DNA from: Planctomycetota bacterium
Lineage (GTDB): Bacteria > Planctomycetota > UBA11346
Direction: 5' to 3'
Assembly (NCBI GenBank): GCA_013821615.1
Contig: JACDGQ010000120.1
Coordinates: forward strand, 1 to 8,106
Length of the DNA stretch: 8,106 nucleotides
Shown: one piece after another, positions 1-6,249 of the stretch
Numbering within the stretch: the stretch's first letter is position 1
Layout of the letters: each line of letters opens with the position of its first letter
Made by a program: the position numbers and the translations under genes
Notes under the pieces: model-generated
The model's database searches: none
What the model was told of the DNA's origin: nothing
What the model saw: the letters and a program-made list of their open reading frames with translations, nothing else

Positions 1-753
1 CTGCTGCTCGCCGCGCTCATCCCCGGCGTGCTGCTGTTCGAAGGCACGGCGCAGCGCAGCGACGAACTCACCGCGCAGGCCGAACGGCAAAGCCACGCCG
101 CCACCCGGCTGGCCGAGCGCGAGCGCACCATGGATGTCGCCACCCGGCACCTCGAGGACGCCACCCGGCAGCTCGCCGGCCTCGAACAGTCGCTGTCCGC
201 GCGCCAGCAGGACTACGAGAACGCGCGCCGCGCGGCCGCGACCGCCATCGCCGAACGCGAGGAGGCGCTCGAGCAGCTCACCGCCACCAAGGACAAGGCC
301 AGGTTGCAGATGACGCGCGCCGACCGCGCCGAGGCCCGTCTCGCTGTCCAGCAGCAGGCCGTGGCGGACGCGCAGAAGCGCCTCGCCACCGCCGACGCTG
401 CCCTCGCCGCGCTGCGCTCGCCGCAGATGCGCATCATCACCCTCGCCGCCGGCCCGAAGGCCGGCAAGGCCTGGGGCCGCATCGTCTGGGACCAGCAGGC
501 CGCCACCTGGAATCTGGTCGCCCTCGACCTGCCGCCCGCCCCTGCCGGCCGCACGTACGAGCTGTGGTTCATCACCGACAAGCAGCAGAAGATCGCCGCC
601 GGCACCTTCAACGTCAACGCCAAGGGCGAAGGCGCGCTCGCGGTCAACATTCCTGCCGGAATCGGCGCGCTCGCCGTGGCCGCGGTCACTGATGAACCGG
701 CCGGCGGTGTCGCGGTACCGACGGGGTCGATCCAGCTGGTCGGGCAATTGTGA
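1..753 (+). CDS. Anti-sigma factor, RskA C-terminal domain (5'-partial)
   Basis: The reading frame is open at the left edge, so the N-terminal part and the true start lie outside the window; 250 residues are visible, ending at TGA 751-753. Visible residues 1-13 (LLLAALIPGVLLF) look like the end of a membrane-spanning helix. Residues about 20-140 are rich in Ala, Glu, Gln and Arg with no Pro, typical of a long coiled coil. From about residue 143 the protein matches the RskA C-terminal domain: a YELWFI strand, a G-T-F turn, and the diagnostic VTDEPAGG (E232-G236) followed by PTGSIQLVG. RskA-type proteins hold an ECF sigma factor at the membrane and release it after regulated proteolysis; the sensor domain is extracytoplasmic. 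The cognate sigma gene is expected upstream, outside the window. The coiled-coil insert is longer than in usual RskA proteins. Family call is firm; the regulatory target is inferred. Confidence 0.85.
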   Translation: MLLAALIPGVLLFEGTAQRSDELTAQAERQSHAATRLAERERTMDVATRHLEDATRQLAGLEQSLSARQQDYENARRAAATAIAEREEALEQLTATKDKARLQMTRADRAEARLAVQQQAVADAQKRLATADAALAALRSPQMRIITLAAGPKAGKAWGRIVWDQQAATWNLVALDLPPAPAGRTYELWFITDKQQKIAAGTFNVNAKGEGALAVNIPAGIGALAVAAVTDEPAGGVAVPTGSIQLVGQL

Positions 754-770
754 GTGGGTGGGCCGGCTTG

Positions 771-847
771 GCTGACGGCTGATGGCTTGTAGCTGGCAGC
801 TGGCAGCTGACGGCTGACGGCTGACGGCTGACGGCTGACGGCTGGCA
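771..847 (+). repeat. Tandem 7-bp repeat array, GCTGACG type (11 units)
   Basis: Eleven heptamers run without a phase slip: GCTGACG at 771, 806, 813, 820, 827 and 834; GCTGATG at 778; GCTGGCA at 792, 799 and 841; and a degenerate GCTTGTA at 785. The array begins 17 bp after the anti-sigma stop codon. An array of the complementary units lies at 945-1007, so the two can pair as a long imperfect hairpin in DNA or RNA. Its origin and function are unknown; such heptamer arrays recur between genes in several GC-rich Proteobacteria. Confidence 0.9.
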
Positions 848-932
848 GAGCTCGCGCACTGACCTCCGCCCAACGCCATCAACCAGCCATCTTTTCACAT
901 CCACACAGCCATGTCGAGCGTAGTGCGCGCAG

Positions 933-948
933 GGAGATGTAATTCTCC
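933..948. promoter_or_regulatory. Short palindrome GGAGA-N6-TCTCC with TGTAAT core
   Basis: Between the two heptamer arrays, GGAGA (933-937) and TCTCC (944-948) form a perfect 5-bp inverted repeat. Its centre, TGTAAT (938-943), differs from the sigma-70 -10 consensus at one base, but I see no convincing -35 hexamer at normal spacing. It could be an operator or part of a promoter for the 1025-4175 unit. The evidence is weak. Confidence 0.25.
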
Positions 949-1007
949 AGCCGTCAGCCGTCAGCTGCCAGCCATCAGCCATCAGCCATCAGCCATCAGC
1001 CGTCCGC
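945..1007 (-). repeat. Inverted partner array of 7-bp repeats (9 units)
   Basis: Read on the + strand, the units are CTCCAGC (945, degenerate), CGTCAGC (952, 959), TGCCAGC (966), CATCAGC (973, 980, 987, 994) and CGTCCGC (1001, degenerate). These are reverse complements of the GCTGACG, GCTGGCA and GCTGATG units at 771-847, so the two arrays face each other across about 97 bp. The array ends 17 bp before the start codon of the oxidoreductase gene. Translating it gives an apparent N-terminal extension full of repeated Ser-Arg/His-Gln, which is an artefact. Confidence 0.9.
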
Positions 1008-1021
1008 AGAGGCAATCCTCT
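1008..1021 (+). promoter_or_regulatory. Shine-Dalgarno-like AGAGG inside a small hairpin
   Basis: AGAGG (1008-1012) is the only purine-rich ribosome-binding candidate before the ATG at 1025, with a rather long 12-nt spacer. It can pair with CCTCT (1017-1021) across a CAAT loop, giving a 5-bp hairpin that would hide the site. It supports 1025 as the start and may lower initiation; the hairpin is short, so the effect is uncertain. Confidence 0.35.
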
Positions 1022-1024
1022 CCC

Positions 1025-2284
1025 ATGAAAATCGCCATCGTCGGCACCGGCGTCTCCGGCCTGGTCGCCGCCCACCTCCTCCATCCGCAGCACGAGCTGC
1101 AGATCTTCGAGGCCAACGACTACGCCGGTGGACATACCAACACCATTCCGATCGAGACCGCCGGGCGCACCTGGCCGATCGACACCGGCTTCATCGTCTT
1201 CAACGACTGGACCTACCCGAATTTCATCCGCCTGCTCGCGCGCCTCGGGGTGGCCTCGCAGCCGACCATGATGAGCTTCAGCGTGCGCTGCGAGCGCACC
1301 GGCCTGGAATACAACGGGCGCAACCTGAACACCCTGTTCGCGCAGCGCCGCAACTTCTTCCGCCCGTCCTTCCATGGCATGATCCGCGATATCCTGCGCT
1401 TCAACCGCGAGGCGCCAGAGCTGCTGGCTGAGGGCGCCGCTGAACCCGGCCCGACGCTCGGCGCCTACCTCGCCGAGCACCGCTACGGCCGCGCCTTCAT
1501 CGATACCTACATCGTGCCGATGGGCGCGGCGATCTGGTCGGCGCCGGTCGAACAGCTGCGCGCCTTCCCGGCGCGCTTCTTTGTGCGTTTCTTCGCCAAC
1601 CACGGCATGCTCAGCGTCGATCACCGCCCGCAGTGGCGGGTGGTCAGCGGCGGTTCGCAGAGCTACGTGCGCGCCCTGACCACGCCCATGCGCGAACGCA
1701 TCCGCCTCGGTGATCCGGTGCGCGCCGTCACCCGTGAAAGCGGCGGCGTGCGCCTGCGCACCGCGTCCGGAGCCGAGCACACCGCCGACCACGTGATCAT
1801 CGCCGTGCACGGCGACGAAGCCCTGCCCCTGCTCACGGATCCCAGCGCGGCGGAGCGCGCGGTGCTCGGGGCTTTCAGCTACCAGGACAACGAAGCCGTC
1901 CTGCACACAGACGCCAGCGTCATGCCGCGCGCGCGACGCGCCTGGGCGGCGTGGAACTACCACCTGCCGGCGGTGGCGAGCGACGACCGCCGCATCGCCC
2001 TCACCTACCATATGAACGCCTTGCAGGGCCTGGCCGCGGACCGCGAATTCCTCGTCACCCTCAATCCCAGCCTGCCGATCGATCCGGCGCTCGTGCTGCG
2101 CCGCATCCGTTACGCGCATCCGCTGTTCACCCAGGGGGCCGTCGCCGCGCAGCGACGCCTGGGAGAGATCAGTGGTCTGCGTTCAACCTCGTATTGCGGC
2201 GCCTACTGGGGTTACGGCTTCCATGAGGACGGCGTGGTAAGCGCACTGGCGGCCTGCCGTCCTTTCGGTGTAGGCTTGGAGTGA
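1025..2284 (+). CDS. FAD-dependent oxidoreductase, COG2907 / amine-oxidase-like
   Basis: A 419-residue flavoprotein of the NAD(P)/FAD-binding amine-oxidase superfamily. The N-terminus carries a Rossmann dinucleotide motif, G7-x-G9-x-x-G12, an acidic residue ending the second strand (E29) and the GGH turn (35-37). Near the C-terminus, residues 387-402 (CGAYWGYGFHED) match the closing FAD-contact region. It resembles the N-terminal oxidase-like domain of plant cyclopropane fatty acid synthases, as judged from remembered landmarks such as the MSFSVRCE stretch and the FAQRRN segment. Related bacterial genes sit beside DUF1365 and CFA-like methyltransferases, and in Rhodobacter such a protein is linked to furan fatty acid formation. 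A desaturation or oxidation of methylated acyl chains in membrane phospholipid is plausible. ATG 1025 is preferred over upstream starts because it begins exactly at the conserved MKIAIVGTG and the upstream frame is repeat DNA. The next gene overlaps or follows within 2 nt. Confidence 0.9.
   Translation: MKIAIVGTGVSGLVAAHLLHPQHELQIFEANDYAGGHTNTIPIETAGRTWPIDTGFIVFNDWTYPNFIRLLARLGVASQPTMMSFSVRCERTGLEYNGRNLNTLFAQRRNFFRPSFHGMIRDILRFNREAPELLAEGAAEPGPTLGAYLAEHRYGRAFIDTYIVPMGAAIWSAPVEQLRAFPARFFVRFFANHGMLSVDHRPQWRVVSGGSQSYVRALTTPMRERIRLGDPVRAVTRESGGVRLRTASGAEHTADHVIIAVHGDEALPLLTDPSAAERAVLGAFSYQDNEAVLHTDASVMPRARRAWAAWNYHLPAVASDDRRIALTYHMNALQGLAADREFLVTLNPSLPIDPALVLRRIRYAHPLFTQGAVAAQRRLGEISGLRSTSYCGAYWGYGFHEDGVVSALAACRPFGVGLE
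2278..2281 (+). promoter_or_regulatory. Ribosome binding site GGAG for the DUF1365 gene
   Basis: GGAG lies 5 nt before ATG 2287 and overlaps the last codons of the oxidoreductase gene. It favours ATG 2287 over the in-frame GTG at 2281, which would lie on the site itself. Confidence 0.55.
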
Positions 2285-2286
2285 CC

Positions 2287-3084
2287 ATGAGCCCGGCCGC
2301 CGACCAGTCCCGGTTGCGCAGCTGCATTTACGAAGGCCGGGTCACGCATCGCCGCACGGCGCCCATACCGCATGCCTTCACCTACTCCCTGTTCCTGATG
2401 TACCTGGACCTCGACGAACTCCCGCGGGTCTTCGCCGGCAGCCGCCTGTGGCGCGTCGAGCGGCCGGCGGTGGCGTCCTTCCGGCGCAGCGACTTCCTTG
2501 GCGATCCCGCCGTGCCGCTGGCCCAGGCGGTGCGCGACCTGGTCGCCGCGCGCAGCGACGCCCGGCCGGATGGCCCGGTGCGCCTGTTGACCTCGCTGCG
2601 CTACTTCGGTCACTCCTTCAACCCGGTATCGTTCTATTACTGCTTTGCGAAGGATGGCGAGACCCTGGTCGCAATTGTCGCAGAGATAACCAATACGCCG
2701 TGGCGGGAACGCCACGCCTACGTCTTGCACGTTCGCGATCCCCAGCAGAGTCTGCACCGCTTCGCGATGCCAAAAGTTTTCCACATCTCGCCCTTCATGG
2801 GCATGGTCCAGGACTACGGCTGGCGTTTCACTGCCCCTGCCGAACGTCTGGCAGTCCACATGGAGAACCGCGAGCAGGGCGACAGGATGTTCAGCGCCGC
2901 GCTGACCATGCAGCGGCGCCGGATCACCCCCTCGGTGCTTGCCCGCATGCTCGTCCGCTACCCCGCCCTGACCCTCAAAGTGCTGGCCGGCATATATTTG
3001 CAGGCTGCGGCTTTGTGGTGGAAGGGTCTTCCGTTCTTTTCGAATCCGCGCTCGCTCCCACCGCTCGCCAAGGCGCCCGCATGA
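2287..3084 (+). CDS. DUF1365 family protein
   Basis: A 265-residue protein showing the hallmarks of DUF1365 in order: R-x-T-H-R-R and H-A-F-T-Y near the start, an LDLDEL strand, FNPVSFYYCF at 111-120, NTPWRERH at 136-143, KVFHISPFM at 163-171 followed by a D-Y-x-W segment, and a C-terminal TLKV...WWKGLPFF stretch that is hydrophobic and could be membrane-associated. Length is normal for the family. No mechanism is proven from sequence; the conserved His, Asn and Glu residues suggest an enzyme. Members are almost always next to COG2907 oxidoreductases and CFA-like methyltransferases, and a relative in Rhodobacter has been implicated in oxygen insertion during furan fatty acid synthesis (recalled, gene assignment to be checked). 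The start is ATG 2287 on the GGAG site; GTG 2281 would add two residues. The stop overlaps the desaturase start as ATGA, indicating translational coupling. Confidence 0.9.
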   Translation: MSPAADQSRLRSCIYEGRVTHRRTAPIPHAFTYSLFLMYLDLDELPRVFAGSRLWRVERPAVASFRRSDFLGDPAVPLAQAVRDLVAARSDARPDGPVRLLTSLRYFGHSFNPVSFYYCFAKDGETLVAIVAEITNTPWRERHAYVLHVRDPQQSLHRFAMPKVFHISPFMGMVQDYGWRFTAPAERLAVHMENREQGDRMFSAALTMQRRRITPSVLARMLVRYPALTLKVLAGIYLQAAALWWKGLPFFSNPRSLPPLAKAPA

Positions 3085-4175
3085 CCCCGATGCTGCCCGA
3101 CGACCCCTCCCCCACGTCCGCAAGCCATTCCGCGGTCGCCCTCGCCGAGGCCCCAGCCGTCTCCCCCGACCTCATGCGCGCCGCCGAGGCGGCCCGTCCG
3201 CGGCCTGGTTTCCTGCGCCACCTGTGGCTGACGGTGCGGCGCTGGGTCGATGTGCACACCGGCGAAGACGAGCTCGCCAAGACCCACGAAGCCAAGGTCG
3301 ACTGGCCGCGCATCATGCCCTTCCTCGGCCTGCACGTGGCCTGCCTGACCGTCTACTGGGTCGGCTTCAGCTGGGTGGCCCTGGGCGTGGCGGTGGGGCT
3401 CTACGCCGTGCGCATGTTCGCCATCACCGCATTCTATCACCGCTACTTCTCGCACCGTGCCTACAAGACCAGCCGTGTCGCGCAGTTCATCTTCGCCTGC
3501 ATCGGCAACTCGTCGGTGCAGCGCGGACCCCTGTGGTGGGCCGCCCATCACCGTCATCACCACCGCTTCAGCGACCAGGAGCCCGACCGCCACTCGCCCC
3601 GCCAGCAGGGCCTGCTGTGGAGCCACATGGGCTGGTTCAGCTCCGAGAGCAATTTCCCGACCGACTACAAGTCGGTGCAGGACCTGGCGAAGTTCCCGGA
3701 GTTGATGTTCCTCAACCGCTTCGACGTGCTGATGCCCATCCTGCTCGGCACCAGCTGCTTCTTCCTCGGCCGCGTGCTGAATGCGATGTGGCCCGAGCTG
3801 CACACGTCCGGTCTGCAGATGCTGGTGTGGGGCTTCTGCATCTCGACCGTGGCCGTGGCCCATGCCACCTTCACGGTCAACTCGCTGACCCACGTCTTCG
3901 GTGTGCAGGACTACGACTCCAAGGACGATAGCCGCAACAGCATGCTGATCGCCCTGCTGACCTTCGGCGAGGGTTGGCACAACAACCACCACCACTACAG
4001 CGCCTCGGCCCGCCAGGGCTTCCGCTGGTGGCAGATCGACATGAGCTATTACGGCCTGTGGGTGATGTCCAAGCTGGGCATCGTGTGGGCGCTCAAGCCG
4101 GTTCCGGCCGAGGTCGTGGCGCAAGCCCGGCGTCAGGCGCCCAAGCCGTTCGGGAAGCGTCCGCGCAAGCCGTGA
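3081..4175 (+). CDS. Membrane fatty acid (acyl-CoA/phospholipid) desaturase
   Basis: A 364-residue integral-membrane di-iron desaturase of the delta-9 (COG1398) type. All three histidine boxes are present: H120-RYFS-H125, H157-R-H-H160-H161 and H300-NN-H303-H304, together with the NSLTHVFG segment that carries a further metal-ligand His. Hydrophobic pairs at about 77-115 and 215-265 fit the four-helix hairpin layout, with the boxes on the cytoplasmic side. The first 35 or so residues are low-complexity Pro/Ser/Ala and variable. The enzyme introduces a cis double bond in an acyl chain using O2 and an electron donor; no ferredoxin or cytochrome domain is fused. Its likely role here is to make or alter the unsaturated acyl substrate for the downstream methyltransferase. 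It overlaps the DUF1365 stop by 4 nt (ATGA). A second in-frame ATG at 3090 is a possible alternative start. The regiospecificity cannot be read from sequence. Confidence 0.92.
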   Translation: MTPMLPDDPSPTSASHSAVALAEAPAVSPDLMRAAEAARPRPGFLRHLWLTVRRWVDVHTGEDELAKTHEAKVDWPRIMPFLGLHVACLTVYWVGFSWVALGVAVGLYAVRMFAITAFYHRYFSHRAYKTSRVAQFIFACIGNSSVQRGPLWWAAHHRHHHRFSDQEPDRHSPRQQGLLWSHMGWFSSESNFPTDYKSVQDLAKFPELMFLNRFDVLMPILLGTSCFFLGRVLNAMWPELHTSGLQMLVWGFCISTVAVAHATFTVNSLTHVFGVQDYDSKDDSRNSMLIALLTFGEGWHNNHHHYSASARQGFRWWQIDMSYYGLWVMSKLGIVWALKPVPAEVVAQARRQAPKPFGKRPRKP

Positions 4176-4200
4176 TCCGGCCTTCCGGCGCATCCCAAGA

Positions 4201-4233
4201 GCCGCTGCAGGTCATCGACTTGCAGCGGTTTTT
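4201..4233 (+). terminator. Intrinsic (rho-independent) terminator
   Basis: A perfect 8-bp GC-rich stem, CCGCTGCA (4202-4209) with TGCAGCGG (4221-4228), encloses an 11-nt loop and runs straight into TTTTT (4229-4233). It lies 26 nt after the desaturase stop. It should end the 1025-4175 transcript and implies that the methyltransferase operon has its own promoter in 4234-4322, where I found no clear consensus match. Confidence 0.85.
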
Positions 4234-4322
4234 CATTCTGGGCGCCGCCCTCCTGCTGCCGCACTCAGCAACATCCGATTCCCCTTGCCTGACGTATCGG
4301 TGACGAGGAGAAGGGTGTCGCC

Positions 4323-5651
4323 ATGCCGCAAGCCAGCCTGCCCAGCCTTGAAACCGTCACCGCGGAGGCCCGACCCCAGGACGGCGAGGCGCCATCAGTC
4401 GCGGTCGTGCACGCCGCGACCCTGATCGAGCGCCTGGCGCGGCGTGCGGTGCTCGCACGTTTCGCCGGCCTCACCCACGGCCGCATCGAGATCAGCGAAG
4501 GACAGGAGCGCTGGGTGCTGGGCGGACGCGCTCCCGGGCCGGTCGCGCGTCTCACCATCCTGCATCCGCGCACCTGGGCCGACGTCGCCCTGGCCGGCAC
4601 CATCGGCTCTGGCGAGGCCTTCATGGCCGGCGCCTGGACCTGCGACGACCTCACCGCGCTGATCCGCATCCTGGTGCTGAACCGCGCGACCCTGGATGGC
4701 CTGGAGGGGGGCTGGGCGCGCCTCAGCGCGCCGCTGTTCCGCCTCGCCCACGCCTGGAACCGCAACACCCCGGGCGGCAGCCGGCGCAACATCAGCGCGC
4801 ACTACGACCTGGGAAACGAGTTCTTCGCGCTCTTCCTCGACCGCGAAATGATGTACTCGAGCGCGTATTTCCCGAGCGCCGCCGCCACCCTCGAAGAGGC
4901 CTCGACGGCCAAGCTCGAACGCATCTGCGCGCGCCTCGAACTGAAGCCCGGCGACCACCTGCTCGAGATCGGCAGCGGCTGGGGCGGCATGGCCATCCAC
5001 GCCGCGCGCCATCACGGCTGCCGCGTCACCACCACCACCATCTCGCAGCGTCAGCACGAACTCGCCACCGCGCGGGTACGCGCCGCGGGTCTTCAGGACC
5101 GCGTCACGGTGCTGCTGAGCGACTACCGCGACCTCACCGGGACCTACGACAAGCTGGTGTCGATCGAGATGATCGAGGCGGTCGGCTGGCAGTTCTACGA
5201 GACCTACTTCCGCACCTGCGCGCGCCTGCTGAAGCCCGCCGGGCTGATGGTCATCCAGGCCATCACCATCGCCGACCAGCAGTACGAGACCGCCAAGCGC
5301 TGCGTGGACTTCATCCAGCGCCACATCTTCCCGGGCAGCTGCATCCCCTCGCTGACCGCGCTCGGCACCGCCATGACCCGCGCCAGCGACCTGCGCGTGG
5401 TCGCCAGCGAGGACCACGCGCCGCACTACGCGCGCACCCTGGCCTGCTGGCGCGAGCGTTTCCTGGCCCGGCGCGGCGAGGCCGCGGCGCTGGGCTGCAG
5501 CGAGACCTTCCTGCGCATGTGGGAGTTCTACCTGTGCTACTGCGAAGGCGGGTTCCACGAGCGCGTGCTCGGTCTGGTCCACCTGACCATCGCCAAGCCG
5601 GGCTACCGCCAACCGGATCAGCTGGCGCTCGACCGCGGCCGGACGCTCTGA
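4323..5651 (+). CDS. Cyclopropane-fatty-acid synthase-like SAM methyltransferase
   Basis: A 442-residue class I methyltransferase of the CFA synthase family (COG2230). It has an N-terminal lipid-binding-type domain (about 40-120), then YDLGNEFF, the SAM motif LEIGSGWGG (214-222), DYRDL, EMIEAVG (282-288, with the conserved bicarbonate-site Glu at 285), IFPGSCIPSL and HYARTL (Tyr equivalent to E. coli Y317). Relative to E. coli Cfa, the active-site Cys of YSCAYW is Ser180 and the HTI histidine is Gln312 in VIQAITI; the latter pattern is shared with plant cyclopropane synthases. It would transfer a one-carbon unit from SAM to the double bond of membrane phospholipid acyl chains, giving a cyclopropane, methyl or methylene product. 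AGAAGG at 4309-4314 gives a good ribosome site for ATG 4323. The gene starts a second unit after the terminator; the next gene begins 1 nt after its stop. Confidence 0.9.
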   Translation: MPQASLPSLETVTAEARPQDGEAPSVAVVHAATLIERLARRAVLARFAGLTHGRIEISEGQERWVLGGRAPGPVARLTILHPRTWADVALAGTIGSGEAFMAGAWTCDDLTALIRILVLNRATLDGLEGGWARLSAPLFRLAHAWNRNTPGGSRRNISAHYDLGNEFFALFLDREMMYSSAYFPSAAATLEEASTAKLERICARLELKPGDHLLEIGSGWGGMAIHAARHHGCRVTTTTISQRQHELATARVRAAGLQDRVTVLLSDYRDLTGTYDKLVSIEMIEAVGWQFYETYFRTCARLLKPAGLMVIQAITIADQQYETAKRCVDFIQRHIFPGSCIPSLTALGTAMTRASDLRVVASEDHAPHYARTLACWRERFLARRGEAAALGCSETFLRMWEFYLCYCEGGFHERVLGLVHLTIAKPGYRQPDQLALDRGRTL

Positions 5652-5652
5652 G

Positions 5653-6249
5653 ATGGTGAAGATCTTCGCAGCAGCGGGTCCCCCGCCGCTGGGCGCGCCG
5701 CGCTGGCGGCACTTCCCACTGGTCGAGGCTGCACTCTTCCAGGCGGGCTGGTTCGCGTGCGTGCTGGGCGCAGCGCACCAGCTGTTCTGGCTGGGCCCGG
5801 TAGTGGCCGGCGCGGTCCTGCTCATTCATCTCGCCTGCATGCACCAGCCGCGCAGCGAATTGCGCGTCGCCGGCTTCGCGCTGATGACCGGCGTGCTCGC
5901 CGACTCGCTGCTCGGGCAGCTCGGCCTGCTGCGCTGCGCGCCGTTCGCGGATGCGGTGTCGCCGCCGTGGATGGCGGTGCTGTGGCCGCTGTTCGGCATC
6001 TCGCTGCGCACCTACATCCGCTGGCTGCAGCGCCGCCTGGTGCTCGCCGCGCTGCTCGGCGCGATCGCCGGGCCGCTGTCCTACTGGGCCGGGGTGCGCA
6101 TCGGAGTGCTGCAGCTGCCGGCGGGTACGCTGACCGGCCTGGCCGCGATCTCCGTGGAATGGCTGATCGCGACGCCGCTGCTGGCCTGGTTCGCCGGCTG
6201 GGCGGGACGTCCGGATGCGGCAGCGACTGCGGAGGTGTCGCGTGCCTGA
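5653..6249 (+). CDS. DUF2878 family membrane protein
   Basis: A 198-residue, strongly hydrophobic protein with about five to six predicted membrane helices (roughly 22-42, 44-62, 72-92, 106-120, 127-148 and 160-182). Family marks are QAGWFACVLGA (30-40), the RSEL region after the second helix, SPPWM (103-107) before an LW segment, and GPLSYWAG (140-147). Function is unknown; DUF2878 genes are repeatedly found in clusters with CFA-like methyltransferases and COG2907/DUF1365 genes, so a role in the same lipid pathway, as a partner or membrane scaffold, is inferred from context. ATG 5653 starts 1 nt after the methyltransferase stop without a strong ribosome site, consistent with translational coupling. 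Its last 8 nt overlap the next gene. Confidence 0.85.
   Translation: MVKIFAAAGPPPLGAPRWRHFPLVEAALFQAGWFACVLGAAHQLFWLGPVVAGAVLLIHLACMHQPRSELRVAGFALMTGVLADSLLGQLGLLRCAPFADAVSPPWMAVLWPLFGISLRTYIRWLQRRLVLAALLGAIAGPLSYWAGVRIGVLQLPAGTLTGLAAISVEWLIATPLLAWFAGWAGRPDAAATAEVSRA
6231..6235 (+). promoter_or_regulatory. Ribosome binding site GGAGG setting a GTG start
   Basis: A full GGAGG sits 6 nt before GTG 6242, inside the end of the DUF2878 gene. It decides for the GTG start of the DUF1295 gene rather than the in-frame ATG at 6215, which lies upstream of the site and lacks one of its own. Confidence 0.7.

Noticed and set aside
771..1007. CRISPR array
   Set aside because: Units are 7 bp, directly adjacent and without spacers; no cas genes are present.
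911..1024. N-terminal extension of the oxidoreductase from an upstream ATG at 911
   Set aside because: The added residues are translated heptamer repeats, and the conserved FAD-binding motif begins exactly at ATG 1025.
989..2119. Long open frame on the minus strand opposite the oxidoreductase
   Set aside because: It is a GC-rich antisense shadow; the residues are low-complexity and show no family motifs, while the + strand gene is clear. The same applies to long minus-strand frames at 2212-3123, 2958-4193, 4395-5825, 5311-6826 and 6970-8058.
2448..3080. Upstream extension of the desaturase frame
   Set aside because: It overlaps the well-supported DUF1365 gene in another frame and has no desaturase features; the ATGA at 3081 is the natural start.
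3224..3931. Second + strand frame inside the desaturase gene
   Set aside because: It is Arg/Ala/Pro-rich frame noise with no motifs; the histidine boxes are in the other frame.
4173..4200. TGATCC at 4173 as a RpoE/ChrR-type -35 element with CCAAGA as -10
   Set aside because: TGATCC is formed by the desaturase stop codon plus the next bases, the -10 match is poor, and the terminator lies immediately downstream.
4268..4296. GCAAC ... CGTA as an ECF-type promoter for the methyltransferase unit
   Set aside because: The 20-nt gap between the elements is too long for the usual ECF spacing and the matches are partial.
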